Assembly: GCF_004297405.1 (NCBI RefSeq)
Contig: NZ_SCVC01000006.1
Location: 496,001 to 560,000 of the forward strand
Length of the DNA stretch: 64,000 nucleotides
Origin: Reyranella sp.
GTDB lineage: Bacteria > Pseudomonadota > Alphaproteobacteria > Reyranellales > Reyranellaceae
Direction of reading: 5' to 3'
The translations under genes and the position numbers were made by a program. Shown in pieces: positions 41,337 to 48,809 of this stretch (the stretch's first letter is position 1; each line of letters starts with the position of its first letter). The notes under the pieces are model-generated. The model worked only from the letters and a program-made list of their open reading frames with translations, made no database searches and was not told the DNA's origin.

Positions 41337-42692
41337 TTGATCGACGACCTCGAGCAGAACGACCAACACAAGCGTACGCGCCAACCGACCGAGACCGCGC
41401 GACCGGCAACGGTTGCTGCGGTGCTCTGTCCGTTCGTCGCCGGACCGCGTAATGGCGGTGACGCGAGAGACAGCGACGCCAAGCTCGAGGAAGCGGTAGG
41501 TCTGGCCCGCGCCATCGACCTCGATGTACGTCTGGCCCAGACCGCACCGTTGCGCCGCATCACGCCTGCAACCCTCGTCGGCAAGGGCGTCGTCGAGCGT
41601 ATCAAGGCTGCGGTCGAGGAGCAGGGTATTGGTCTGGTCGTCGTCGACGACAAGCTGACGCCGGTCCAGCAACGCAATCTTGAGAAGGCCTGGCAGGCCA
41701 AGGTGATCGACCGGACCGGTCTCATCTTGGAGATCTTCGGCGCCCGTGCCCGCACGCATGAAGGGCGCCTGCAAGTCGAACTTGCCGCGCTCGACTACCA
41801 GCGCGGCCGCCTCGTGCGGTCGTGGACCCACTTGGAACGCCAGCGCGGCGGCTTCGGCTTCCTTGGTGGTCCTGGTGAGTCGCAGATCGAGATCGATCGT
41901 CGTCTGATCGGCGAGCGCATCGTGCGCATCAAGCGTGACCTCGAAGGCGTGCGCAAAACGCGCGCCGTCAATCGCGCTGGTCGCAAGAAGGCACGCCTGC
42001 CGACGGTCGCCCTGGTCGGCTACACCAATGCCGGCAAGTCGACCCTGTTCAACCGCCTGTCCGGCGCCGGCGTCATGGCCAAGGATCTGCTGTTCGCCAC
42101 GCTCGATCCCACCATGCGGTCGATCAAGCTGCCGAACGGCAGGGGCTGCGTGATCTCCGACACGGTCGGTTTCGTCTCAGACCTGCCAACCCATCTGGTT
42201 GCGGCCTTCCGTGCCACGCTGGAAGAGGTGATCGAGGCGGACCTGATCGTACATGTACGCGATATCGCCCATCCCGACAGCGAGCAGCAGCGCGCCGACG
42301 TCGAACAGGTGCTGCGCGACCTCGGCGCCTTCGATGAAGGGGCTGGGCGGCCGTTGATCGAGGCCCTGAACAAGATCGATGCGCTGTCGCTGGAAGTTCG
42401 TGGCATCCTGGAGAACAGGGCGGCGACCGGTGCGGAGCGAGCCCGTCAGTATCCAGTGTCGGCGCTGACCGGGGAGGGGATCGACCAGCTCCTGGAGGCC
42501 ATCGGTGCCTTCCTGAGCCACGCTGGCGAAGCCCGCGAGGTTTCCGTGCCGCTGTCTGATGGTGCGACCATCGCCTGGCTCTACCGCCACGGCGAGGTCC
42601 GCAGCCGGCGGGACGAGGGCGACACGGCCTGGCTGACCGTGGCGCTGGACGAGGCCGCTTCTGCGCAGTTCGAGCGCCGCCAGGCGCGCTGA
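41337..42692 (+). CDS. hflX: Ribosome-associated GTPase HflX
   Basis: About 451 residues from TTG 41337, one base after the hfq stop; no ATG occurs at the beginning of the frame. N-terminal HflX domain with DDKLTPVQQRNLEKAW and the GGRGPGE-like FLGGPGESQIEIDRR, then the G domain: G1 GYTNAGKSTLFN, G3 DTVGFVSDLP, G4 NKID. It splits stalled 70S ribosomes and acts in heat stress recovery. Coupled to hfq. Confidence 0.93.
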   Translation: MIDDLEQNDQHKRTRQPTETARPATVAAVLCPFVAGPRNGGDARDSDAKLEEAVGLARAIDLDVRLAQTAPLRRITPATLVGKGVVERIKAAVEEQGIGLVVVDDKLTPVQQRNLEKAWQAKVIDRTGLILEIFGARARTHEGRLQVELAALDYQRGRLVRSWTHLERQRGGFGFLGGPGESQIEIDRRLIGERIVRIKRDLEGVRKTRAVNRAGRKKARLPTVALVGYTNAGKSTLFNRLSGAGVMAKDLLFATLDPTMRSIKLPNGRGCVISDTVGFVSDLPTHLVAAFRATLEEVIEADLIVHVRDIAHPDSEQQRADVEQVLRDLGAFDEGAGRPLIEALNKIDALSLEVRGILENRAATGAERARQYPVSALTGEGIDQLLEAIGAFLSHAGEAREVSVPLSDGATIAWLYRHGEVRSRRDEGDTAWLTVALDEAASAQFERRQAR

Positions 42693-42701
42693 CGGCCGCG
42701 T

Positions 42702-42731
42702 TGACACCCGGCAGGCGCGCTACCTATAAGC
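42702..42731 (+). promoter_or_regulatory. Sigma-70-type promoter of groES
   Basis: TTGACA (42702-42707), an 18-base spacer and TATAAG (42726-42731) lie 28 bases before the groES ATG. No CIRCE inverted repeat (GCACTC, spacer, GAGTGC) is seen, so HrcA control is not evident. Confidence 0.6.
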
Positions 42732-42758
42732 GCCCAACCCCGAGACAAAGGAAACCCC

Positions 42759-43046
42759 ATGAAATTCAAGCCCTTGCACGATCGCCTGCTGCTGAAGCCG
42801 GTTGAAGCCGAGACCCGGACCAAGGCCGGCCTGATCATTCCGGATACCGCCCAGGAAAAGCCGATGCAGGGCAAGGTCGTGGCCGTCGGCAAGGGCCGCC
42901 GCCTCGAAGACGGCCGCCTGCAGGCGCTCGACGTCAAGGTCGGCGACACGGTTCTGTACGGCAAGTGGTCCGGCACCGAGGTGAAGCTCGGCGGCCAGGA
43001 TCACGTGATCCTGAAGGAAGAGGATCTGTTCGGCGTCGTCGGCTGA
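42759..43046 (+). CDS. groES: Co-chaperonin GroES, without adjacent groEL
   Basis: 95 residues of the GroES fold: [16 protein letters not shown], the mobile loop ([14 protein letters not shown]), [27 protein letters not shown] and [10 protein letters not shown]. The [13 protein letters not shown] roof region has a short insertion compared with canonical GroES. A GroES heptamer caps GroEL. Here an inositol-monophosphatase gene follows 4 bases later and no groEL is present, so this is a secondary or orphan copy. Confidence 0.92.
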   Translation: MKFKPLHDRLLLKPVEAETRTKAGLIIPDTAQEKPMQGKVVAVGKGRRLEDGRLQALDVKVGDTVLYGKWSGTEVKLGGQDHVILKEEDLFGVVG

Positions 43047-43050
43047 ACCG

Positions 43051-43884
43051 ATGCTGACGGACGGCGATTCGCTTCGAGTCGCCGAACTTATTCGCGAGAC
43101 GGCGGCAGCCGAGTTGCTGCCGCGGTTTCGCAATCTCGCCAAGAGCGACATCAGGCAGAAGCGCCCCGGTGACGTCGTGACTGTCGCCGACGAGGCGGCA
43201 GAGCAACGCTTGGCGACCGGTCTTGCCAAGATCCTGCCGGGTGTACCGGTGGTAGGCGAGGAGGCGGTCGAGAAGGATCCGAGCCTGCTCGACCTGATCG
43301 CGCGGGCGGGCGAGACCTGCTGGATTGTCGACCCGCTCGACGGCACTGCGAACTTCGCCGCGGGCAGGGACCGTTTCGCCGTCATCGTCTGCCTGGTGCA
43401 CGACACCATGCCGATCTCCGGCTGGATACTCGACGTGCCGCGCAATCATCTGGCCGAAGCGCATCGCGACGGCGGCGTGATGCTCGACGGCGTTTCCGTA
43501 GCAGGAGGGACGCCCAACCGGCCGCTGGTCGGCTATGTCGGTTACAGGGTCATCAAGGAATTCGACCGCCAACTCCGCCAGGAGCAACGAGCCAAGCTCG
43601 GCCGGCTATCGACCTTGAGCTGCGCCGGCCTCGAATACATCGAACTCCTGTCGGGTCGTGCCGACTTCAATCTCTACCGGATGACCAAGCCCTGGGACCA
43701 TGCCGCGGGCTCGTTGATGATGCGCGAGGCGGGCGGTGGCTCGGTTCAGTTCAACGGCTCGCCCTATGTGCCGACCCAGGGCCTGGCCGCCGGCCTGATC
43801 TCCTCGACGTCGAGTGAGGCGCTCGACGAGGCGAGGGCCCTATTAGAGGCCGTCCAGCTCCCGCTGCTGGCGCCAAAGCCCTAG
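43051..43884 (+). CDS. Inositol monophosphatase family phosphatase
   Basis: 277 residues. Metal ligands are visible in VVGEEAVE (Glu), WIVDPLDGTANFAAG (Asp-Asp signature) and WDHAAGSLMMREAGG (Asp). Members remove phosphate from inositol phosphates, PAP or sugar phosphates; the substrate is undetermined. It follows groES by 4 bases and its stop shares the CTAG tetranucleotide with the stop of the convergent mazG. Confidence 0.88.
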   Translation: MLTDGDSLRVAELIRETAAAELLPRFRNLAKSDIRQKRPGDVVTVADEAAEQRLATGLAKILPGVPVVGEEAVEKDPSLLDLIARAGETCWIVDPLDGTANFAAGRDRFAVIVCLVHDTMPISGWILDVPRNHLAEAHRDGGVMLDGVSVAGGTPNRPLVGYVGYRVIKEFDRQLRQEQRAKLGRLSTLSCAGLEYIELLSGRADFNLYRMTKPWDHAAGSLMMREAGGGSVQFNGSPYVPTQGLAAGLISSTSSEALDEARALLEAVQLPLLAPKP

Positions 43885-44726
43885 GCTTTCGTTTTCGCTT
43901 CCTGCCAGAAGGCTTCCATTTCCTCGAGGCCGGCATCGGCCGGCTTGCGGCCTTGCTCGGCCAGGCGTTTCTCGATGTAGCGGAAGCGCTTCTCGAATTT
44001 GTCATTGGTCGCCCTAAGCGCCACTTCGGGATCGACCTTGCAGTGGCGCGCCAGGTTGGCGACGGCGAACAGCACGTCGCCCAGTTCGTCGGTCAGCCGG
44101 GCTTGATCGACCGTGCCGGCTTCGATTTCCGTGCGCAGTTCGCCCAGCTCTTCCTCGATCTTGTCGATGACAGGTCCGGTCGAGGCCCAGTCGAAGCCGA
44201 CCCGGGCCGCCCGCTTCTGGATCTTCTCGGCGCGCATCAAGGCGGGAAGGGCGCGGGCAACCCCGTCTAGGGCTCCCTCAGGCTGACTGCCGTTCTGGGC
44301 GCCCTGCTGCTGCTTGGCGGCCCGCTCAGCTGCCTTGCGCGCCTCCCAGGAGATCGTCTGGGCGTCGGCGGTCTTGATGTCGAGATCGCCGAAGACGTGC
44401 GGATGACGGTCGACCATTTTGTCGGCGATGGCGGCCGCCACGTCGTCGAAGCCGAACGCTTTGGCCTCGCTAGCCATCTGGGCGTGGTAGACCACCTGCA
44501 GCAGCAGGTCGCCGAGTTCCTCCTTGAGCGCTGGCATATCCTCGCGCTCGATGGCGTCGGCGACCTCGTAGGCTTCCTCGATCGTGTACGGCACGATGGT
44601 CTGGAAGGTCTGCTCGACGTCCCAGGGGCAGCCATGCTCACGGTCACGCAGCCAAGCCATCACCGCCAGCAGGCGCTGGAGCGGTTCTTTGGGGAGCCGG
44701 TCGGCGGTGGGGCGTCCGGTGGACAT
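43881..44726 (-). CDS. mazG: Nucleoside triphosphate pyrophosphohydrolase MazG
   Basis: 281 residues from ATG 44726; a TTG seven codons upstream is less likely. Two MazG domains are present: CPWDVEQTFQTIVPYTIEEAYEVADAI with EELGDLLLQVVYHA, and a second with EEELGELRTEIEAG and DELGDVLFAVANLARH. It hydrolyses NTPs and dampens ppGpp or removes aberrant nucleotides. It is the last core gene before the prophage, and lies in the direction of the leftward phage operon. Confidence 0.93.
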   Translation of the reverse strand: MSTGRPTADRLPKEPLQRLLAVMAWLRDREHGCPWDVEQTFQTIVPYTIEEAYEVADAIEREDMPALKEELGDLLLQVVYHAQMASEAKAFGFDDVAAAIADKMVDRHPHVFGDLDIKTADAQTISWEARKAAERAAKQQQGAQNGSQPEGALDGVARALPALMRAEKIQKRAARVGFDWASTGPVIDKIEEELGELRTEIEAGTVDQARLTDELGDVLFAVANLARHCKVDPEVALRATNDKFEKRFRYIEKRLAEQGRKPADAGLEEMEAFWQEAKTKA

Positions 44727-44832
44727 ACGTTTTGATCTCAAGTCCAATTATCGTATAATATATAATCGGACCAATCACTTAGCGCACGCAATTTGTAGTG
44801 GATTGACAGTGGCCACTGACTTCACTGTGAGA
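44727..44832. other. Junction between chromosome and prophage
   Basis: No gene. AT-rich sequence and a 12-bp palindrome CAGTGGCCACTG (44807-44818) separate mazG from the last gene of the leftward phage operon. An attachment site should lie near here, but with no integrase and no right end in the window it cannot be identified. No intrinsic terminator faces the leftward operon. Confidence 0.5.
44747..44774 (-). promoter_or_regulatory. Candidate mazG promoter in the AT-rich junction
   Basis: On the minus strand TTGGTC (44774-44769), a 16-base spacer and GATAAT (44752-44747) precede the mazG ATG by about 20 bases. The stretch 44741-44780 is the most AT-rich in the window. Confidence 0.35.
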
Positions 44833-45195
44833 TCAGAACGCAATTCCCCGGAGCTTCAAATCCTTCTTCAGTTGGTAGCCCTTGGCGCGAGCAGAGCATA
44901 GCTTCAGGTAGGCGGCAAAGCGCCGGTCGTGGGGCGTCCCCGGCCTATCCAGCATGAGTATAGCATCCGCGATGTCGGCCCGTATGCCCACGAGGAGCTT
45001 CCTGAGGTCAGCCAGAGGCACGCAGACATCGACTTCCATCCTGACGGGTCGTCCGTAGAGGGTCTTGTCAGATTCGGCTATGGGGGGCTCGGCAGGGGCT
45101 TCCTTGCCTTCCCCGCGCCGGTTGATAGAAAATTGCGCGTGGCGTCGGGCCAATGCTTCCTCCACTTCGGCGGTGTTCGTTACTACGTCCGGCAT
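44833..45195 (-). CDS. Phage protein of unknown function
   Basis: 120 residues, hydrophilic. The central part reads YGRPVRMEVDVCVPLADLRKLLVGIRADIADAILMLDRPGT, with a basic Lys-rich end (SARAKGYQLKKDLKLRG). No family recognised. It is the final gene of the leftward operon, and its start overlaps the end of the gene at 45183-45371 by 13 bases. Confidence 0.5.
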   Translation of the reverse strand: MPDVVTNTAEVEEALARRHAQFSINRRGEGKEAPAEPPIAESDKTLYGRPVRMEVDVCVPLADLRKLLVGIRADIADAILMLDRPGTPHDRRFAAYLKLCSARAKGYQLKKDLKLRGIAF

Positions 45196-45371
45196 GATGC
45201 CTCCTTGAACCAGTTGTTAATCCGGGTGGTCAGGGCCTCGATGTCGAGCTTGGCCAAGACCTCGATTTGCTTTCCGCTCCGCAACACTCCGGCGCTGTTG
45301 GCCTTCGGGTTGTTGGGGGAGGCTTCGATCAGCTCAATCAGCTTCTCTGGGGTCAGTACGCGCTCAGTCAT
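45183..45371 (-). CDS. Small phage protein of unknown function
   Basis: 62 residues, mainly helical (TPEKLIELIEASPNNPKAN, then IEVLAKLDIEALTTRINNWFKEA). No family recognised. A boundary element copy lies just upstream (45391-45428). Confidence 0.5.
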   Translation of the reverse strand: MTERVLTPEKLIELIEASPNNPKANSAGVLRSGKQIEVLAKLDIEALTTRINNWFKEASCRT

Positions 45372-45390
45372 CTACTGGGCCTTGGGGTGG

Positions 45391-45428
45391 GGGTGATTCA
45401 CTTCGTATCCTGAGGCTGCTTCACGTGC
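45391..45428 (-). repeat. Prophage boundary element, copy 1
   Basis: Minus-strand reading: GCACGTGAAGC near 45428, then GATACGAAGTGAATCACCCC. Intergenic between 45371 and 45438. Consensus family described in the findings. Confidence 0.6.
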
Positions 45429-45437
45429 TCAGCGGCG

Positions 45438-45683
45438 CTATTCATCGCCCACGAACGACACGAGACGATCAGCAATCCGTCGCTCTACGTCCCAAACCGC
45501 GCCGTCGCCATCGCCGTATTCGTCGATCAACTTCCGACGCTTACGCAGCAACCCGCGCAGGCTGTCCTCGAACGGATTGCCCGGGTCCAGGTCGCTTTCG
45601 ACCGTCGCCGCTTGCGCGGGCGCTCCGGCAGTCGACTTGCGCGCCTTCTCAATAGGAAACCGTTCTACACTGTCGTCGCCCAT
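45438..45683 (-). CDS. Small phage protein of unknown function
   Basis: 81 residues from ATG 45683 (AGGAG eight bases upstream); a GTG at 45692 is an alternative. Acidic N-terminus, then LRGLLRKRRKLIDEYGDGDGAVWDVERRIADRLVSF, probably a helical hairpin. Not recognised. Confidence 0.45.
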   Translation of the reverse strand: MGDDSVERFPIEKARKSTAGAPAQAATVESDLDPGNPFEDSLRGLLRKRRKLIDEYGDGDGAVWDVERRIADRLVSFVGDE

Positions 45684-45701
45684 TGCAATCACTCCTGCTG
45701 A

Positions 45702-46190
45702 TTATTCGTCACGTGCAATAGTCTGATGATGCGAAGCCACTCCCCCTCTCTCCTTGGAGAGAGTGAGGGCGCGTAACTGAGTTCTCCACCAGTACGGGCG
45801 TCGATCGCCTTCAGGCCACATGAACTCCGGTATACCGGGCGGCGATTCACCCAGCGCCCACGCAATGGCGCGTTCCAGTTGATGGATGCGCCGCCGGGCC
45901 TTCGCGTGCTTGCGCTGCTCCGCCTTGAGCGCGGGCTTCACGCTGGCAAGCTCGGTCAACGCCTCCCGCAGCCCGGCCGAAGGGGCGGCGCGGCTCTCGG
46001 CGTTGGCGACGGCCGCGCGTGCCCGCACTAGCGCAGGGTCGCCCTTTTCCATGACATCGACGGGATCGCACGTGCCGCCGAGATCGAGAATTCGGTTCCT
46101 ACCAAGCTCGAGAAGGCTGACATAGGCGCGGGACAGCGCCTTGAGTTCGTCGACCAGATCAGTCGGCTCCAGCTTCGGTGCTGTGGTCAT
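45702..46190 (-). CDS. Phage protein with coiled-coil, unknown function
   Basis: 162 residues from ATG 46190. A helical segment (VDELKALSRAYVSLLELGRNRILD) and a Lys/Arg-rich coiled coil (LKAEQRKHAKARRRIHQLERAIAWALGE) precede a Trp-rich end (WPEGDRRPYWWRTQLRAL). The C-terminal codons, encoding about SHHQTIARDE, derive from a boundary element copy at 45706-45770. Starts 2 bases after the SLOG gene stop. Confidence 0.5.
   Translation of the reverse strand: MTTAPKLEPTDLVDELKALSRAYVSLLELGRNRILDLGGTCDPVDVMEKGDPALVRARAAVANAESRAAPSAGLREALTELASVKPALKAEQRKHAKARRRIHQLERAIAWALGESPPGIPEFMWPEGDRRPYWWRTQLRALTLSKERGGVASHHQTIARDE
45706..45770 (-). repeat. Prophage boundary element, diverged copy, with adjacent hairpin
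   Basis: Plus-strand reading: CACGTGCAATAG then ATGCGAAGCCACTCCCC, followed by a perfect hairpin CTCTCTCC-TT-GGAGAGAG. It overlaps the C-terminal codons of the gene at 45702-46190. Confidence 0.5.
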
Positions 46191-46192
46191 GG

Positions 46193-46714
46193 CTATCGCA
46201 CCCTCGTGACAAGTGTTCCTGCTTGCTCGGCAATGCGGCACATAGAGGCCGTTCCCTTTCCGCCAGGAAACGCGGCAACCTCATGAGGCTTGAAGTCGTC
46301 GTGCATGCGCTGGTTGCGGCGCGGACCCGCCCCGGGCCAGGGGCCGTCCAGATTGTGGTCGACCGCGTAGCGTTTGAACGGCACCCCCATGCTCAGCGCC
46401 CACTCCTCGACCAAGGTGTCGATGCCGGGAGCGCCGCCTGCTGCAAGCCGCAAGTCCAAGCCGTGTTTCTCCAGATAGGCGCCCAAAACGCGGTCAACGG
46501 GGCCGCTGTTCACGGAGAGCCGACTTCCCGTGGCTAATACGCGATACCCCTCTCGCGCGCGACGCGCAGCTATTCCGGCGTCGAACCGGGCCATCGCCTT
46601 CCGCACACCTGGGCTCCAATGCTGGTCACAATGAGAGAACCCGCTGTCGCCAGGGCCGAACGAGCCACCGCACTGGCTGCAGTAGGTTTCTGCAAACTTC
46701 GGAGTATCGCTCAT
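46193..46714 (-). CDS. SLOG-fold (DUF2493-like) protein with N-terminal Cys/His module
   Basis: 173 residues. Residues 10-32 hold CSQCGGSFGPGDSGFSHC followed by DQH, a likely zinc-binding knuckle. The rest is a DPRA/YpsA-related SLOG domain: VLATGSRLSVNSGPVD, AAGGAPGIDTLVEEWALSMG, RRNQRMHDD and AAFPGGKGTASM, a nucleotide or NAD-derivative-binding fold. The same Cys/His module is found on the unrelated gene at 51222-51683, so it is a shuffled domain. Coupled by ATGA to the upstream gene. Confidence 0.72.
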   Translation of the reverse strand: MSDTPKFAETYCSQCGGSFGPGDSGFSHCDQHWSPGVRKAMARFDAGIAARRAREGYRVLATGSRLSVNSGPVDRVLGAYLEKHGLDLRLAAGGAPGIDTLVEEWALSMGVPFKRYAVDHNLDGPWPGAGPRRNQRMHDDFKPHEVAAFPGGKGTASMCRIAEQAGTLVTRVR

Positions 46715-46923
46715 CGTCCTTCCTTCTTGGGCTTGGGCGGTGGTGGGGGTGACTTCGTATCGAGTTGAGACTCACGTGCCTTCATGGCCCACTCTCGTCT
46801 CAATCGATCGACGTAGTTCCAGGTGCAGTGCCCGAAGCGCTTCTGCGCCTCACCCCAAACCTTCATTGCGTCGACCCCGTCATTTAATCGGCCGAATACG
46901 AACTCTCGGCGGCTACTACCCAT
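46711..46923 (-). CDS. Small phage protein of unknown function
   Basis: 70 residues. The N-terminal 45 form a basic helical unit (GRLNDGVDAMKVWGEAQKRF, then WNYVDRLRREWAMK); the C-terminal end KARESQLDTKSPPPPPK is encoded by a boundary element copy. No family recognised. Confidence 0.5.
   Translation of the reverse strand: MGSSRREFVFGRLNDGVDAMKVWGEAQKRFGHCTWNYVDRLRREWAMKARESQLDTKSPPPPPKPKKEGR
46744..46788 (-). repeat. Prophage boundary element, copy 2
   Basis: Minus-strand reading: GCCATGAAGGCACGTGAGTC, then CGATACGAAGTCACCCCC. It encodes the end of the 46711-46923 protein. The block GCCATGAARGCACGTGASTC recurs at 62353. Confidence 0.65.
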
Positions 46924-47410
46924 CTGTGAGTTCCTTGGTGGTGGTGTTCGCTTCGCCTACTGAGGTCGCTTCACGTGCCATCAGGCATGGCTCTTCGTGG
47001 TGCCGGTAACCGCCGATGATCCTTTTGAAGGCTGACATCACCTTGATGCGCAGGCCGCCTTTGCCGAACTCCTTGCCATCCGGATCGCGCCAGCGCCGCG
47101 TGTAGAAGACCCGCGTTGGGTATTTGCCGGGGCGGAAGACACCGACGACCGTCAGAATCTGAGAGCCCATGCCCTCGTATTCTTCGACGGTGTAGTGATA
47201 CTCGCCGTGTCCGCGAAGCTCCGGCCGAACGCCGGGCCGCCACGACATGATTTCGATGCTGTACGGCCCCTCAGGATCATCGCCGGGCTTGGATGCCATT
47301 TCCCAGCAGAACGGATGCGGCACCACGAATACAGCGCCAGCCACCACAGGCGGGAGCAATGACATAGTCACATGCGTATCGTCGCGAGGCGTTAGCGTGC
47401 TATCCCTCAT
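46916..47410 (-). CDS. Phage protein of unknown function with boundary elements at both ends
   Basis: 164 residues from ATG 47410. The core (about residues 20-140: MSLLPPVVAGAVFVVPHPF, WRPGVRPELRGHGEYHYTVE, FRPGKYPTRVFYTRRWRDP) is not recognised. The N-terminal STLTPRDDTHVT and the C-terminal AREATSVGEANTTT are both translations of the dispersed element. The start overlaps the HNH gene stop. Confidence 0.55.
   Translation of the reverse strand: MRDSTLTPRDDTHVTMSLLPPVVAGAVFVVPHPFCWEMASKPGDDPEGPYSIEIMSWRPGVRPELRGHGEYHYTVEEYEGMGSQILTVVGVFRPGKYPTRVFYTRRWRDPDGKEFGKGGLRIKVMSAFKRIIGGYRHHEEPCLMAREATSVGEANTTTKELTDG
46945..46979 (-). repeat. Prophage boundary element, copy 3
   Basis: Minus-strand reading: GGCACGTGAAGCGACC, then CAGTAGGCGAAGCGAACACC. 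C-terminal coding end of the 46916-47410 gene. Very similar to copies at 49778 and 62741. Confidence 0.7.
47366..47404 (-). repeat. Prophage boundary element, copy 4 (LTPR type)
   Basis: Minus-strand reading: GCTAACGCCTCGCGACGATA, then CGCATGTGAC. N-terminal coding end (TLTPRDDTHVT) of the 46916-47410 gene. Confidence 0.6.
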
Positions 47411-47784
47411 GCATCCCTCCTGACTGCACCGCCGCCAATCTTGGCCTTGAATGGACCGTTGCGGCTGCATGCGAATGTGGAGCGGCGCTTGGCAAACCCA
47501 AAGTGCTTGGCCTCGCGCCGCTTCGACTTCGCTATGGCCTTCACGTCCTTGGCGGTCTTGCCGTTCTCGCCTCGATGACAGCAGTGACCCAAAAGCTTGC
47601 CATCCTCGATGGTCAGCGGCTTGGACTTGTCGACAACCAGGGCCTCGGCCACGACGTGATCGATCTCCCACTTCTTGAAGGTCACGTTGAGGCTGCACCC
47701 TTCGCAGAGGATGCGATTGTCTTCGGTCGTGGCGCGCTTGATGATGTCAAAGCGCTGCTTTGGGGTGAACTCGCGGCGCTTCAT
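47407..47784 (-). CDS. HNH endonuclease-like protein
   Basis: 125 residues from ATG 47784. A zinc knuckle CEGCSLNVTFKKWEIDHVV leads into the IDH part of the HNH motif, then GKLLGHCCHRGENGKTAKDV and the Lys-rich SKRREAKHFGFAKRRS typical of small phage HNH nucleases. Its start overlaps the ninB stop, placing a nuclease inside the recombination operon. Confidence 0.75.
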   Translation of the reverse strand: MKRREFTPKQRFDIIKRATTEDNRILCEGCSLNVTFKKWEIDHVVAEALVVDKSKPLTIEDGKLLGHCCHRGENGKTAKDVKAIAKSKRREAKHFGFAKRRSTFACSRNGPFKAKIGGGAVRRDA

Positions 47785-48185
47785 GTGCCCAGCTTTCCAA
47801 AGGTGACGCCGTTCTGATCGCCAAACGCCATCACCCAATCGAGAAGGGCGCGCATCTGGGCTACGTTCAGGTCCGACGTGTGTTCGTAGATGATGTCAAA
47901 GCCATTGCCGTCGAGGGCTGGTATCAGGCTTGGGGCCTCACCAGTCTCGCGCAGCCACGCCGCCGTGCACAGGCGCTTCCAGGTCACGACGCTGAAACGC
48001 TGGCCCTTCCACTCGACCTGCTTTGAGATGTCCGTCAGGGCGTCGTGTAGAAGGGCGTTCTGGTCCTTGCTGCGGTTGGGCGGCCGCACGACACAGACAT
48101 AGCCGTCCGGGGCCGTCTTGACGGCGCGCATTGCGCCCTCTCGGGCTCGGGTGTGCACCAGCCGGAATGTCTGTTCGTCGGTCAT
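47781..48185 (-). CDS. ninB: NinB-family recombination protein
   Basis: 134 residues resembling lambda NinB (Orf): VVRPPNRSKDQNALLHDALTDISKQVEWKGQRFSVVTWKRLCTAAWLRE contains the conserved core (in pieces KDQNALLHDALTDI and TWKRLCTAAW), followed by IPALDGNGFDIIYEHTSDLNV. Orf substitutes for host RecFOR by loading recombinase onto SSB-coated DNA. Adjacent to the ERF gene block. Confidence 0.82.
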   Translation of the reverse strand: MTDEQTFRLVHTRAREGAMRAVKTAPDGYVCVVRPPNRSKDQNALLHDALTDISKQVEWKGQRFSVVTWKRLCTAAWLRETGEAPSLIPALDGNGFDIIYEHTSDLNVAQMRALLDWVMAFGDQNGVTFGKLGT

Positions 48186-48188
48186 GGC

Positions 48189-48809
48189 CTACCTGATCGC
48201 CGTGCGCACGTCTTCGAAGATGTCGACGCCGTCGATCTCGCGGACGCCCCCGGCAATCGCTGTCTTGATGGCCGACTCATTGACCATCAGATAGCGGGCC
48301 GGGACCTTGGCCGGATCGATGACGCGGAACGTCCAGAAGGTGTTTGCCGAGACCGTCACGCGGCCTGTCGAGGAAACGACGCGAGCCACTTCCTTGACCG
48401 GAGCAGGGGCCTCCGGGGCTTCGTCTGCCATCTGGAGGGCCGCGGCAGCTTCGGCTTCCTCGCGCTCGCGCTTCCGCTGCTCCTCCAGCTTGGCGCGCTG
48501 CCAAGTGTTGATGGCAGCCACGACAGCGTCGGCGGCTTCCTGCACGGGCTTGGCGAGCTTCTGGAAGAAGCCGTCAATCGTGCGTCCGTCCTTCAGGATC
48601 TGATCCTTCTCGCCCTTGCGGGCCTTCTCGACCATGCTCGCTACGCCCTTCAGGGCCTTGGCACGCTCGGAGTAGTCCGCCAGGTCGTCGTCGACCATGA
48701 TCGGGGCAAGCGCCTCGACGTTGAGGATTTCCGCCGCCTGCTCAGCCAGCGAGGCGTGGTCGATCTCCAGCCGTTCGCTCAGGGGCGGCATATTGTGATG
48801 CTTGTTCAT
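48189..48809 (-). CDS. Phage coiled-coil protein, partner of the annealing recombinase
   Basis: 206 residues: helical N-terminus (LSERLEIDHASLAEQAAEIL), a long coiled coil (about 45-125, ending in EEQRKREREEAEAAAALQ) and a C-terminal domain (STGRVTVSANTFWTFRVIDPAKVPARYLMVNESAIK). It is reminiscent of the proteins commonly found next to single-strand annealing proteins in phage operons, but I cannot name the family. Its start overlaps the ERF stop by 4 bases. Confidence 0.6.
   Translation of the reverse strand: MNKHHNMPPLSERLEIDHASLAEQAAEILNVEALAPIMVDDDLADYSERAKALKGVASMVEKARKGEKDQILKDGRTIDGFFQKLAKPVQEAADAVVAAINTWQRAKLEEQRKREREEAEAAAALQMADEAPEAPAPVKEVARVVSSTGRVTVSANTFWTFRVIDPAKVPARYLMVNESAIKTAIAGGVREIDGVDIFEDVRTAIR

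Noticed and set aside
44727..44832. Attachment site and integrase for the prophage
   Set aside because: A junction must be near here, but no integrase gene, no tRNA and no second copy of a core sequence are in the window, so no att site is claimed.
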